49,005 nucleotides of DNA from Roseiflexus sp. (GTDB taxonomy: Bacteria; Chloroflexota; Chloroflexia; Chloroflexales; Roseiflexaceae). The notes under the pieces were generated by a model, which was not told the DNA's origin, searched no databases, and saw only the letters and a program-made list of their open reading frames with translations. The position numbers were made by a program, and so were the translations under genes. Where the stretch lies: the NCBI GenBank assembly GCA_025062325.1, contig JANXAL010000120.1:1-49005 (forward strand). The letters run 5' to 3'. This document shows positions 1-7,585 of this stretch, one piece after another; the first letter of the stretch is position 1, and every line of letters begins with the position of its first letter.

Positions 1-165
1 CGGCGTTCACGTTCCCCCCCGCGTCGGTGAACGCGCCGCCGACGTACACCTGCCCGCCGCTCACCGCGAGGGCGGAGACCGAGCCGTTCACTCCGCCGCC
101 GAGGGGGCGCCATTGCGCGCCGTCCCAGCGCGCGATGCGGCGGGGGTTGGGGACGCCCCCCGCGG
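1..165 (-). pseudogene. Inverted fragment of a beta-propeller-like surface repeat
   Basis: Read on the minus strand, this stretch encodes the same repeat unit (RIARWDGAQWRPLGGGV ... ALAVSG ... VYVGGAFT) that is encoded on the plus strand at 179-520. The two blocks therefore face each other across a degraded junction at about 165-210. It may be a real inverted duplication inside a repeat gene. A contig-end chimera or hairpin artefact is more likely, because the junction bases are G-rich and break the reading frame. Confidence 0.5.
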
Positions 166-178
166 GGGGGAACGGGCG

Positions 179-520
179 CGGCGCCACCAGGGCGCGCGGG
201 GCGGGGGCGAATGGGCGCCCCTCGGCGGCGGGCTGAACTCCACGGTCCTCGCCCTCGCGGTGAGCGGGAGCGATGTGTACGTCGGCGGCAAGTTCACCAA
301 CGCGGGGGGCGTCCCCAACACCAGCCGCATCGCGCGCTGGGACGGCGCGCAATGGCGCCCCCTCGGCGGCGGAGTGAACAGCACGGTCTACGCCCTCGCG
401 GTGAGCGGGAGCAATGTGTACGTCGGCGGCAAGTTCACCAACGCGGGGGGCAATCACCGCGCTGATCGCATCGCCGCGCATCCGCTGCCGCGCATCTACC
501 TGCCGCTCGTGGTGCGGTGA
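179..520 (+). CDS. C-terminal end of a repeat-containing secreted protein (partial)
   Basis: The product carries two and a half copies of a unit of about 45 residues. Each copy holds a WDG motif, PLGGG, ALAVSG and VYVGGKFTNAGG. Such units are typical of bacterial surface proteins predicted to fold as beta-propellers. It ends in a short hydrophobic tail, IYLPLVVR, just before the stop. From memory, tails of this type are common at the C-terminus of secreted Chloroflexota proteins, but I cannot check that here. The N-terminus lies outside the contig, and the first unit (about 179-235) is corrupted relative to the later ones, so the start is undefined. Function unknown; probably a cell-surface protein. 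Confidence 0.6.
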   Translation, partial: RRHQGARGGGEWAPLGGGLNSTVLALAVSGSDVYVGGKFTNAGGVPNTSRIARWDGAQWRPLGGGVNSTVYALAVSGSNVYVGGKFTNAGGNHRADRIAAHPLPRIYLPLVVR

Positions 521-583
521 GGGGGCAGCGAATGCGGACGCCACCGGATCGGGACGGACGCCCACGGATTGCGGGACGTTCCG

Positions 584-716
584 ATCCGCGCCCATCCATC
601 GCAGCCGTGGCGATCCGCGTCTCATACCGGCACGGTGCAATCGCCCACGGATGCGCACGGATTGATGACGTCCTCCCCCATCCGCGCCCATCTGTCGCAG
701 CCGTGGCGATCCGCGT
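584..716. repeat. Two copies of a 37-bp intergenic repeat, 96 bp apart
   Basis: A 37-base element, starting ATCCGCGCCCATC and ending GTGGCGATCCGCGT, occurs at 584-620 and again at 680-716 with only two or three mismatches. The spacer between copies contains the related words CCCACGGAT and GCACGGATTGATG. Apart from this repeat I see no gene between 521 and 917; the open frames there are low-complexity Arg/Pro-rich shadows. Confidence 0.7.
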
Positions 717-917
717 TCCATGACGACCGTCATCCGCGCCCACGTGCCGCCCTCGCGGGCGCCCGCATCGTGGCGGGGTGCATGGTGCGCGCTTGCTGCG
801 CGGCGATCGGCGCGGCGCTGGCGCCGGATCGGGGAAGAGCGACCGTTGCATGCACGGCGCTGGCGTCCGCGCGATCTGCTGCGCGATTGCCGCTGCGCCG
901 TCCCGCCCGACGCGCTG

Positions 918-1478
918 TCAAGTGCGATCCCGCACCGGCAGCTGCCGCACCACCCCCTTCTCAGTGGCGATGATCCGCCCCTCCCAGCGCGCCAGGTCGA
1001 TGCCGGGCGGCTGCGCAAACCGGCGCACCACATCGAAGACCAGCACGTATCCGCCGTCCTTTTTCTGCTGCGCCGGACGCGCATCATCCGCGTCGTCGCC
1101 CTCGTCGTCCATCGCTGCAGCGTCATCATCGTGGTCATCATCCCGCGCTGGCGCGCCATTGCGCTCGTTGCCGTTCAGCGCGCTTTGCAGCGTCCAGAGG
1201 AAGAGCGCGTTCAGGCGCGCATCTTCTTCCGGCGCGCCCGCGCCGTGGAACCCTGAGCCGGTCGAAGGTCTGTCGCGCGCCTGCGCTTCCGCCGTTCCCG
1301 GCGCCTGCGCCAACGCTGCCCGCCCGACGACTTCCCACACGTTGTCGAGGAACTCCGCCAGCGCAATCTCCCGCCCGCCGGCGGTTTTGACGCGGCGGAA
1401 GCGGCTGAAGCGTTCGAGCGCCGGACCGATGCAGGCGAAGACCAGATCGGCGCCGCGCACCCCTTCGCCCTGCGGGCG
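918..1478 (-). pseudogene. C-terminal remnant of a DUF1156-type DNA methylase
   Basis: About 185 residues match my knowledge of the C-terminal region of DUF1156-containing adenine-specific DNA methylases. Seen in order are GVRGADLVFACIGPALE, a VWEVVGR helix, the ARLNALFLWTL segment, a very acidic insert (DDDHDDDAAAMDDEGDDADD), and the closing FDVVRRFAQ, WEGRIIATEKGVVR block. The catalytic NPPY-type methylase core is missing. Upstream of about 1478 the frame runs into unrelated sequence beginning with an intergenic-repeat-like word (ACGGGGTGATGCATCG, near 1487). Full-length members belong to anti-phage gene clusters with DUF499 and helicase partners; none of these is nearby. A 17-bp interspersed repeat at 1252-1268 is read through in frame. 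Confidence 0.7.
1252..1268. repeat. Short interspersed repeat inside the methylase remnant
   Basis: CCTGAGCCGGTCGAAGG sits in frame in the DUF1156 remnant and encodes part of PSTGSG on the minus strand. The word resembles a short repeat (TGAGCC(T/G)GTCGAAGG) that I recall as widespread in environmental bacterial genomes. Its position interrupts an otherwise plausible protein alignment between the VWEVVGR and EEDARLNAL segments. Confidence 0.55.
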
Positions 1479-2114
1479 CTGGCAACGGGGTGATGCATCG
1501 AACGTCCAGCACCCGACAGACAGGGATAGCGACGTCGTCTGATAGCCGGGCAGCAGAAGAAGGCGACGGCAGACGAGGATGCCTGGAAGAGAAACGGTGC
1601 GCGCAGAGGCGAAGCACACGAAGACTGGATCGAGTTGGTTCCGAGAACTGTTCCTTCTCGGAACCGAATCGGGCGCCAGCGCCCGTGCGCGACTGGTCAG
1701 CGATGCACCGCCATACGACGCGATCAGCGCCAGCGCCGATCTCCGCGCTGCGTCGCCCCTGGGAGTCCCGTGGAGGCAGCGGGGTCGCATCCGCGCGCAC
1801 ATGCGCCGCTGATGCCCGTGCCCGCGCCCGCGCGGGATCGAATCTATCGGGTCAATCCAGCGGTTCCACCCAGATCGTCTTCGGTCCAGAGGGGCAGGGT
1901 CGCAAACGCATCGCAGCCATGCTCGCTGGAGCGTGGCGCGCTGCCATGGCAGCGCGCCCACTGCGCCGATGATAGACTATGGAGCGCCCGCGTGCAACCA
2001 GGTGCAGAGAAGAAGGGAAGAATCGGGGGGGTCCGACTCCCGCGCCGCGTGAACCTGTTGCAGTGCGGCGCGAGGTTGATCAGATCGCCGTTCGATTTCT
2101 GGTATACTGAAGCC
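1479..2114. other. Non-coding stretch with an 11-bp perfect hairpin
   Basis: No convincing gene is seen between the methylase remnant and the Uma2 gene. A perfect inverted repeat lies at 1637-1665: arms GGTTCCGAGAA and TTCTCGGAACC (11 bp each) around a 7-base loop. No T-run follows on either strand, so it looks like an interspersed palindromic repeat rather than a terminator. The open frame that runs through this stretch into the Uma2 gene is arginine- and alanine-rich and not protein-like. Confidence 0.6.
2100..2108 (+). promoter_or_regulatory. Extended -10 promoter, leaderless, for the Uma2 gene
   Basis: TGG-TATACT is an extended -10 element ending seven bases before the ATG at 2115. Transcription would start at or next to the start codon, giving a leaderless message. 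No Shine-Dalgarno sequence is visible. There is no -35 at the usual distance; TTGATC at 2076 is about 21 bases away. Confidence 0.55.
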
Positions 2115-3137
2115 ATGACGACCGCATCGACCAGACCGATTCCTGCCGCCGATGCGCCTGCCGAAGACCCGTTCCGCTACGGCTGGCGCTACGTGCCGCG
2201 CCCGACCCCTGACGACCCCCATCACTTCGACCAGGTTCCGCTCACGCTGGAGGATGTCCTGCACCCGGAAGTGGGAGATTTCATCGTGCACAGCGACCGT
2301 CACGAAACCGACCGGATGTACCTGACGGAGGTGCTCCGCGCGCGCCTGGAGGCATCCGGTGCAGCGATTGTGCTGACCGATGTGCGCATCGCCTGGGACA
2401 CGCCTGACCTGCGCCCGCACGGACCGGATGTGATGGTTATTCCCGGCATCCGTGAACGGCAGAACTGGAGCGTGTTCGACGTGGCGGTCGAGGGGGCGCG
2501 TCCGGCGCTGATCATCGAAATCACGTCGCCGGAGACGCGCGAGAACGACCTGGAGCGCAAGGTGGAGCACTACGCGCGCGCAGGGGTGGCGCAGTACGTG
2601 ATTGTGGACGATTTGAGTCGCGGCGGTTCGGCAGGCTCACCGCAGCGCGGGGAGCGCCGCCTGCGTCTGCTCGACTACCGTCTGGAGGCGGGAGTGTACC
2701 GGCTGCACCCGCCGGATGCAGCGGGGCGGGCGTATCTGGTCATCGCCAACCTGTGGCTGGACGTGGAAGGGGACCACGTCGTCTGCTTCGATGAGCGCGG
2801 CGTCGCGTTTGGCGATTATGCGACGATAGTGCGGCAGGCGACGGAGGCGGAAGAGCGAGCGCAGCGCGAGGCTCAGGCGCGCCGGGCTGCTGAAGAACAG
2901 GCGCGGCAGGAAGCGGAACGCGCGCAATGGGAAGCTCAGGCGCGCCGGGCTGCTGAAGAACAGGCGCGGCAGGAAGCGGAACGCGCGCAACGGGAAGCTC
3001 AGGCGCGCCAGGCTGCCGAAGAACAGGCGCGGCGCGAAGCCCAGGCGCGGGAAGCGGAGGCGCGTGCCCGTGCCGAAGCGGAAGCGCGATTGCGCGCCCT
3101 GGAGGAAGAACTGCGTCGGCTGCGCAACGGCGCGTAG
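2115..3137 (+). CDS. Uma2-family (DUF820) restriction endonuclease-like protein with coiled-coil tail
   Basis: This 340-residue protein belongs to the Uma2/DUF820 family with a PD-(D/E)XK nuclease fold, a family abundant in Chloroflexota and cyanobacteria. Visible catalytic elements are Asp105 in GPDVMVIPG, Glu135 in ALIIEITSPETR, and basic residues in RKVEHYARAGVAQYVIVD (about 148-165). After residue ~236 comes a long Ala/Glu/Arg/Gln coiled coil built from three 21-residue repeats. The family is usually 180-230 residues, so the tail is an addition. Residues 170-177 (GGSAGSPQ) look like an in-frame insertion of a short DNA repeat. The ATG at 2115 is chosen because the family's N-terminus fits and the -10 element lies directly before it. 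True substrate unknown. Confidence 0.85.
   Translation: MTTASTRPIPAADAPAEDPFRYGWRYVPRPTPDDPHHFDQVPLTLEDVLHPEVGDFIVHSDRHETDRMYLTEVLRARLEASGAAIVLTDVRIAWDTPDLRPHGPDVMVIPGIRERQNWSVFDVAVEGARPALIIEITSPETRENDLERKVEHYARAGVAQYVIVDDLSRGGSAGSPQRGERRLRLLDYRLEAGVYRLHPPDAAGRAYLVIANLWLDVEGDHVVCFDERGVAFGDYATIVRQATEAEERAQREAQARRAAEEQARQEAERAQWEAQARRAAEEQARQEAERAQREAQARQAAEEQARREAQAREAEARARAEAEARLRALEEELRRLRNGA
2625..2647. repeat. Short interspersed repeat read in frame in the Uma2 gene
   Basis: The 23-base segment GGTTCGGCAGGCTCACC plus CGCAGCG codes for GGSAGSPQR between the conserved YVIVDDLSR and ERRLRLL segments. Without it the protein would read smoothly, so it looks like an insertion of a repeat of the 'ggcaggctcacc' type. 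Confidence 0.45.
2868..3056 (+). repeat. Three 63-bp tandem coding repeats in the Uma2 tail
   Basis: A 63-bp unit begins at 2868, 2931 and 2994. The first two copies are almost identical and the third is diverged at its end. Each encodes 21 residues starting EAQARRAAEEQAR, three heptads of a predicted coiled coil. The near-identity of copies 1 and 2 suggests recent duplication, so copy number may vary between strains. Confidence 0.85.
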
Positions 3138-3301
3138 CCAGTATTTGAGGCTATGCCGCTTTGCGACCGGTTTCGATGCGATGACAGGAGCCGTTTTGGC
3201 TATCGATATCCGAGGTCGAAAAGGGAGACAAGTTATCATCAACAGAGTTCAGGTGCGGCATCTTTGCGCCTTTGTGCGAGCGTATTCGAGAGGTATTGAG
3301 G

Positions 3302-4396
3302 CTAGGTGCGCTTGCCACGGGCGAGTATTGGCCAGACGGTTTCCACCCGGCCGTTGCGAACGCCGATCAGCTCGTCAGAGAGGTTTACGGCGGTGCAGAC
3401 GTGGATCGGGAAAAATGCAAGCCGGTCGCCAATGGCGGGATCGACGCCCGCTCCGAGGCGCACCACGCCGCGATCCTCAGACATGCGCTCGAGATACGCC
3501 TCGCTGTCAACGGCGCGGGCGTAGCCGCGCAACCCTTCCACAGCCGGTGAAATGTCGCCGCTGAAGGTCTTTGAACCTCCATCTCCCGTTGCCAGATCAG
3601 ACGCAGGACGGCTCACCACCGTGCAGAGGATCGACAGCGCCAGCGTCTCATATGGCGTCACGCCGCGCTCCGCCATCACATAGTCGCCGAAGACGTATGT
3701 TCCCGGTCGCACTTCGGTCACGCCCGGCACCCTGGCGGCTGCACGCGCTGTCGGAGTCGATCCGATGCTGACGCTCCTGATCGGAATACCGGAGGCGCGC
3801 AACGCCTCGGCCACTGCGACCATCTCCTCTCCCTCGCGTTGCCCGGACTGCTCCGGAGCGTAGTCGCTTGCACCGAGGTAGAAGACGCTCCGGTAGGCGA
3901 AAATCCCGTCCAGGTCGAGGTTCGGCAATAACAGGATGTCTCTGCACAACTGCAACGCGCAATCAAGCGTCACCCCTGAGCGGCTCGGGCCCTGTTCAAT
4001 TTCGACGCGCACCGCAATGCGTGACCCGGCGCTCGTCGCGGCATCGCTCAGTCCGCGCGCGCCGACCAGGCTGTCTACACCGACAATCAGGCGTATCGAG
4101 CGGGCTAACTCGGCGGCGCGGCGCCACTTCTGCGCGCCGATCACCAGATAGGCGACGAAGATGTCATCGCAGCCAGCAGCGGCAAAGACCTCGGCCTCGC
4201 TCAGTTTCGCCGCCGTGATGCCGCACGCTCCGGCGTCCAGTTGTACGCGCGCGATGTCAGGGGTCTTGTGGGTCTTGACGTGTGGACGCAACGCTGCTCC
4301 GGCAGCATTGATAGTCGCCTGCCATGTGCGAATGTTTGTCTTCAGACGGTCCAGATCCACCAGAAGACAGGGAGTGTCGAGGTCGGCGATTGTCAT
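3302..4396 (-). CDS. D-serine dehydratase / D-threonine aldolase-like PLP enzyme
   Basis: A 364-residue fold-type III PLP enzyme of the alanine-racemase-like family. The N-terminus DLDTPCLLVDLD and the RPHVKTHK motif give the predicted PLP lysine (Lys41). The barrel includes GITAAKLSEAEVF and RVEIEQGPSRSGV. The C-terminal domain ends with FPIHVCTAVNL, where His332 and Cys334 match the His-x-Cys zinc site of D-serine dehydratases rather than the His-x-Asp site of D-threonine aldolases. The frequent EEHG motif before it is here SEDRG. The ATG at 4396 gives a good family start; a GTG at 4411 lies just after GAGGTGG and is an alternative. Probably degrades a D-amino acid or beta-hydroxy-D-amino acid in the cytoplasm. 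Confidence 0.8.
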   Translation of the reverse strand: MTIADLDTPCLLVDLDRLKTNIRTWQATINAAGAALRPHVKTHKTPDIARVQLDAGACGITAAKLSEAEVFAAAGCDDIFVAYLVIGAQKWRRAAELARSIRLIVGVDSLVGARGLSDAATSAGSRIAVRVEIEQGPSRSGVTLDCALQLCRDILLLPNLDLDGIFAYRSVFYLGASDYAPEQSGQREGEEMVAVAEALRASGIPIRSVSIGSTPTARAAARVPGVTEVRPGTYVFGDYVMAERGVTPYETLALSILCTVVSRPASDLATGDGGSKTFSGDISPAVEGLRGYARAVDSEAYLERMSEDRGVVRLGAGVDPAIGDRLAFFPIHVCTAVNLSDELIGVRNGRVETVWPILARGKRT

Positions 4397-4433
4397 TCCG
4401 ATTGTACTCACATCCACCTCACAACATCGGCCA

Positions 4434-5240
4434 CTAGCTGAGATCGAGCAGGCAGTCATCATCGAGGCGAACCATGCGGATGGCGTCGCGCACCTCAAGC
4501 GGCAGTCCGCCAGCCCGCGCCTGCTGGCATATCTCTTCCAGCTCTTCGATGCGACTGGCGCCGACCAGCGCCGTGGAGACGGCCGGGTGGGCGAGGACAT
4601 AGCGGTAGGCAAGCGCTGGGAATGTCAGTCGCGCCGTCGCTGCGATGTCTGCGAGGCGACCGACCGCGCGCCGCAATGCAGCCAGGGCGTCCGGCAGATA
4701 TTCTGCGCGTTGAGTCGGGGCGCCCTTGAGCAGGACGGAGCGCACAATGACGCCTACACCGTCATCGCACAGGGCTGGCAGCACGCCTTGCTCCAGTCGT
4801 CGGTCGAGCGGGCTGTACGCGACCTGGAGCGCGTCGTAGCGTCCATCATCAAGCGCCGCGCGCCGCCTCCGCCCCGTAGGTCGTCGCGCCAATCGCCCGC
4901 ACAAATCCAGCGTCGCGGAGTTTGACCAGGATCGCGGTCAGCTCGCCGCGCCTGATCGTCTCAGGGGCTGCGCTATGGATCTGAAGCAGGTCAATGCGAT
5001 CAGTTCTGAGCGCGCGCAGGCTTGCAGCGAGCGACGCCTCGACCCAGGCGCGCAGCCAATCTCCGCGCAGATCATCGGGCGGGTTGGCGATTTTGGTGGC
5101 GCTCAGATACTCGGAGCGTCGCCCGGCGAGCGCGGCGCCAATGCGTCGCTCGCTTTCGCCATAGGCTGGCGCAGTATCGATCAGATTCACACCAAGGTCT
5201 AACGCGCGGTGGAGCAGCGCCGTCGCTGGCGCCGCCGACG
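4434..5240 (-). pseudogene. Aldo/keto reductase, 5'-truncated and frameshifted
   Basis: Two minus-strand frames together encode most of an NAD(P)H-dependent aldo/keto reductase. The first frame holds NLIDTAPAYGESE (catalytic Asp and Tyr), the lysine in SATKIAN, and the histidine in DLLQIHS. It stops after GATTYGAEAARGA. The other frame continues with AALDDGRYDALQVAYSPLDRR and runs to the C-terminus (VSTALVGASRIEELEE). The shift lies in the GC-repeat tract at about 4853-4866, so slippage or a sequencing error is possible. The first ~30 residues (the TGLxVSxLGLG strand) are missing: at about 5238 the sequence switches to an amidohydrolase on the other strand. The truncation cannot be explained by a base-call error. 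Confidence 0.75.
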
Positions 5241-5984
5241 GAAGCCAGTGCATTCGTCGCTGACGAGATCGCTGCGCAGCGCGCCGTCCGACCGGTCTTT
5301 GCTCAACTGGTCGTACCGCCTGAGGCGGATCCGGAGCAGGTGCGCGATGCAGTGCGGCGCGGCGGCTTTGTCGGTCTCAAGTGCTACCACACGATGGCGC
5401 GTGTCGAGGGTCCGACGTGGCGCGCGCCCATCGAGACCTATCTGCCTGAGCCGCTCGTCAGACTGGCGCACGAGGAGCGGCTGAGCATCTCACTCCACAT
5501 CGTGCGCGACCGGGCCCTGGCTGACCCCTCAACCAGACAACCATTCGACGCTCCTGCGAGAAATACCCGGATATGCGCCTGCGGCTCGCCCACGCTGCGC
5601 GCGGCTTCAACCCACGGCATACGATTGAAGGCATCGCCAGCCTGCGTGGATTGCCGAATGTCTACTTCGATACCAGCGCCGTCACCGAAGCTTGCGCGTT
5701 TGAAGCCATCGTCGCAACGCTCGGACACGACCGCCTGCTTGTACGGCGCCGACTTCCCAACCAGCCACATGCGCGGTCGCTGCGTCGCAATTCGCGACTC
5801 GTTCCACTGGTTCTCCGCCGAAGACATGCGCCTTGAGGAGCGGCATACCGCGCTGCGGCTGGTGATGGTCGGGATCGAATCGCTCCGCAGCCTGAAGCTG
5901 GCAGCGTGGCGCCTCAAGCTCAGTGACCGCCAGATCGAAGACATATTCTGCACTAACGCCGCCCGACTGTACGGGTTCGCGTGA
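5238..5984 (+). pseudogene. Amidohydrolase (PF04909-like), 5'-truncated with two frameshifts
   Basis: The reading starts abruptly at about EASAFVADEIAAQ and continues through GGFVGLKCYHTMARVEG and LSISLHIVRDRALADP. It changes frame near 5525-5530 to TIRRSCEKYPDMRLRLAHAARGF and GLPNVYFDTSAV, then returns to the first frame near 5739 at YGADFPTSHMRGR, ending RQIEDIFCTNAARLYGF. These are features of metal-dependent amidohydrolase-2 proteins, including LAHAARGF and the YGADFP aspartate. The metal-binding HxH at the N-terminus is absent. It abuts the reductase remnant head to head, so one deletion appears to have removed both 5' ends of a divergent pair. Confidence 0.75.
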
Positions 5985-6016
5985 CGCGCCAACCAATAGG
6001 CGCAGGGAGGCAAAAC

Positions 6017-6915
6017 GTGATCATCGATGTGCACACCCACACGCCGCAGTACAAGGACCACATCCCGCCCGACGAGGTCGTGATCAACCACGCCTGGCGC
6101 CCTGATCGCCCGGTGCGGTCGAGTTTCACCTGGCACGACTTCCTCGAGCACCAGGCGCCAGCCGCTGTTTCGATCGTCTTCGCCGTCGCGTGGCGCCCTG
6201 GCATCGTTGTACCCAGGCTTAGCGGATGGGAGGTCGGCGACACGAGCTGGCAACGCGGCAACGTCAACGATGCAACCGCCACGTTTGTGGCGGCTTACCC
6301 GGATCGACTGATTGGTTTCATGGCGCTCCACCCGCATGACCCGAACTGTCTGGACGAGTTTGATCGCTGCCGGACTGAGCTCGGACTGCGCGGGGTGAAG
6401 CTCGGCGCGAACTACCAGAACTTCGACCCGCTCGAAGCGCGCGCGCTGGCGCTCTACGAGCGCGCCCAGCGGTATGGGCTGCCGATCCTGTTCCACCAGG
6501 GAACCTCACCGGTGCGCGAGGCGCCGATTCGCCTGGCGCACCCGTTGCTTATGGACGAGATTGCGATCCGTTACCCGGACCTCAAAATCATCATGGCTCA
6601 TATGGGGCACCCATGGCAGACCGACACGTGCGCCGTGATCCGCAAGCATCCCAACATCTTCGCCGACCTCTCGGGCGACTTCTATCGTCCATTCTCGTTC
6701 TGGGAGCAGTTGATCAAGGCGACTGAATGGAACGTGCTGGACAAGATTCTGCTCGGGAGCGACTACCCGATCACCACGTGCAGGAGACAATTGACGGATT
6801 GCACCGGGTGAACGCGGTGGTCGAGTGCGCGCGGCTGCCGCGGGCGCCGGAGGAAGCGATCGAGGCGATCATCAACCGCAATGCGCTGGCTCTGCTCGGA
6901 CTGCGCGCTGGCTAA
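6017..6915 (+). pseudogene. Second amidohydrolase (PF04909-like), single-base frameshift near its end
   Basis: Begins with GTG at 6017, six bases after GGGAGG, giving MIIDVHTHTPQ with the metal-binding HTH motif. The barrel continues with LIGFMALHPHDPN, LRGVKLGANYQNF, GLPILFHQGTSP, DLKIIMAHMGHPW and KILLGSDYPITT, all expected for a TIM-barrel hydrolase/decarboxylase-like protein. Immediately after ITT (about 6778) the frame breaks. The next frame continues sensibly as QETIDGLHRVNAVVE to ALALLGLRAG at 6915. One lost base in ACCACGTGCAG would explain it, either a real mutation or a base-call error. It is a paralogue of the preceding remnant, and the two may once have been one catabolic unit. 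Substrate not predictable. Confidence 0.75.
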
Positions 6916-7010
6916 CAGATCGCTAACGAGAACCCGCAGCGCCAGCACAGAGCACGTTGAAAGGCGCACCCTTCATCCGCAGCGCACTGCCAGGCGCTGT
7001 ATTGCTGCGC

Positions 7011-7385
7011 TCAGACCAGGCGCAACAACGCCCGGCGTTGCGTGGCGTGAGGTGCAACCGCATGTGCAACGGCACACTGCCAGCAGAGGGCGCAGAAAGT
7101 TAGCCTTTCTGCGCTGCGCGTGTGACGTGCGGCGCGCTGCCAGTCGCGCAGGCGTTTGCGCAGCGTCTGGTCGGGTTGATCGCGCAGCAGGGCCAGCATG
7201 GTCGCGACGCTAGCGGCTCCGCAGCGCTGCGCCAGGACGATACCAGGCGCCGGAAGGCCAGTGCCCGCCGCTGCGAGGCGCTGAAACAGGGCAGGTGCGT
7301 TGCCAAGCCGCGCCGCCATTGCGATAATCTGGTTGGGCGTGGCATCGGTCCTCCTGGTGACGATCAGCGGTGAGCGCCCTATCAT
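7011..7385 (-). CDS. Hypothetical protein, weakly supported
   Basis: I do not recognise this frame. From the ATG at 7385 it would encode about 124 residues with plausible helices (NQIIAMAARLGNAPALFQRLAAAG, then MLALLRDQPDQTLRKRLRDWQ) but a Cys/Ala-rich tail that does not look like a folded domain. No good ribosome site precedes it. It could be a decayed gene end or a chance frame in high-GC DNA. The ATG at 7385 is only a guess; the frame stays open to 7589. Confidence 0.25.
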   Translation of the reverse strand: MIGRSPLIVTRRTDATPNQIIAMAARLGNAPALFQRLAAAGTGLPAPGIVLAQRCGAASVATMLALLRDQPDQTLRKRLRDWQRAARHTRSAERLTFCALCWQCAVAHAVAPHATQRRALLRLV

Positions 7386-7585
7386 CGCAGCAGACCGCTT
7401 CGCCTTCAAAAACCCTGACACGGCTGTTAGCGCCCGGAACACTCTACCCTTGAGAGGGTGAGAGAAGGGGGGCCAGGGGGATGAGGAGCAACAGGGCGTC
7501 GGGATGCAGCAACCATCCAGCGTACCCTGAAAACCCCACATCTGTGAGGCAGCGCCCCTCCTGCGCACGCAACGACCGATGGCAA

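Noticed and set aside
918-1961. A 347-residue open frame taken as one gene
   Set aside because: Only the part below about 1478 matches a family; the upstream ~165 residues are Arg/Pro-rich non-coding sequence.
1635-2114. N-terminal extension of the Uma2 protein
   Set aside because: The extension is low-complexity, contains the 1637-1665 hairpin, and a -10 element directly precedes the ATG at 2115.
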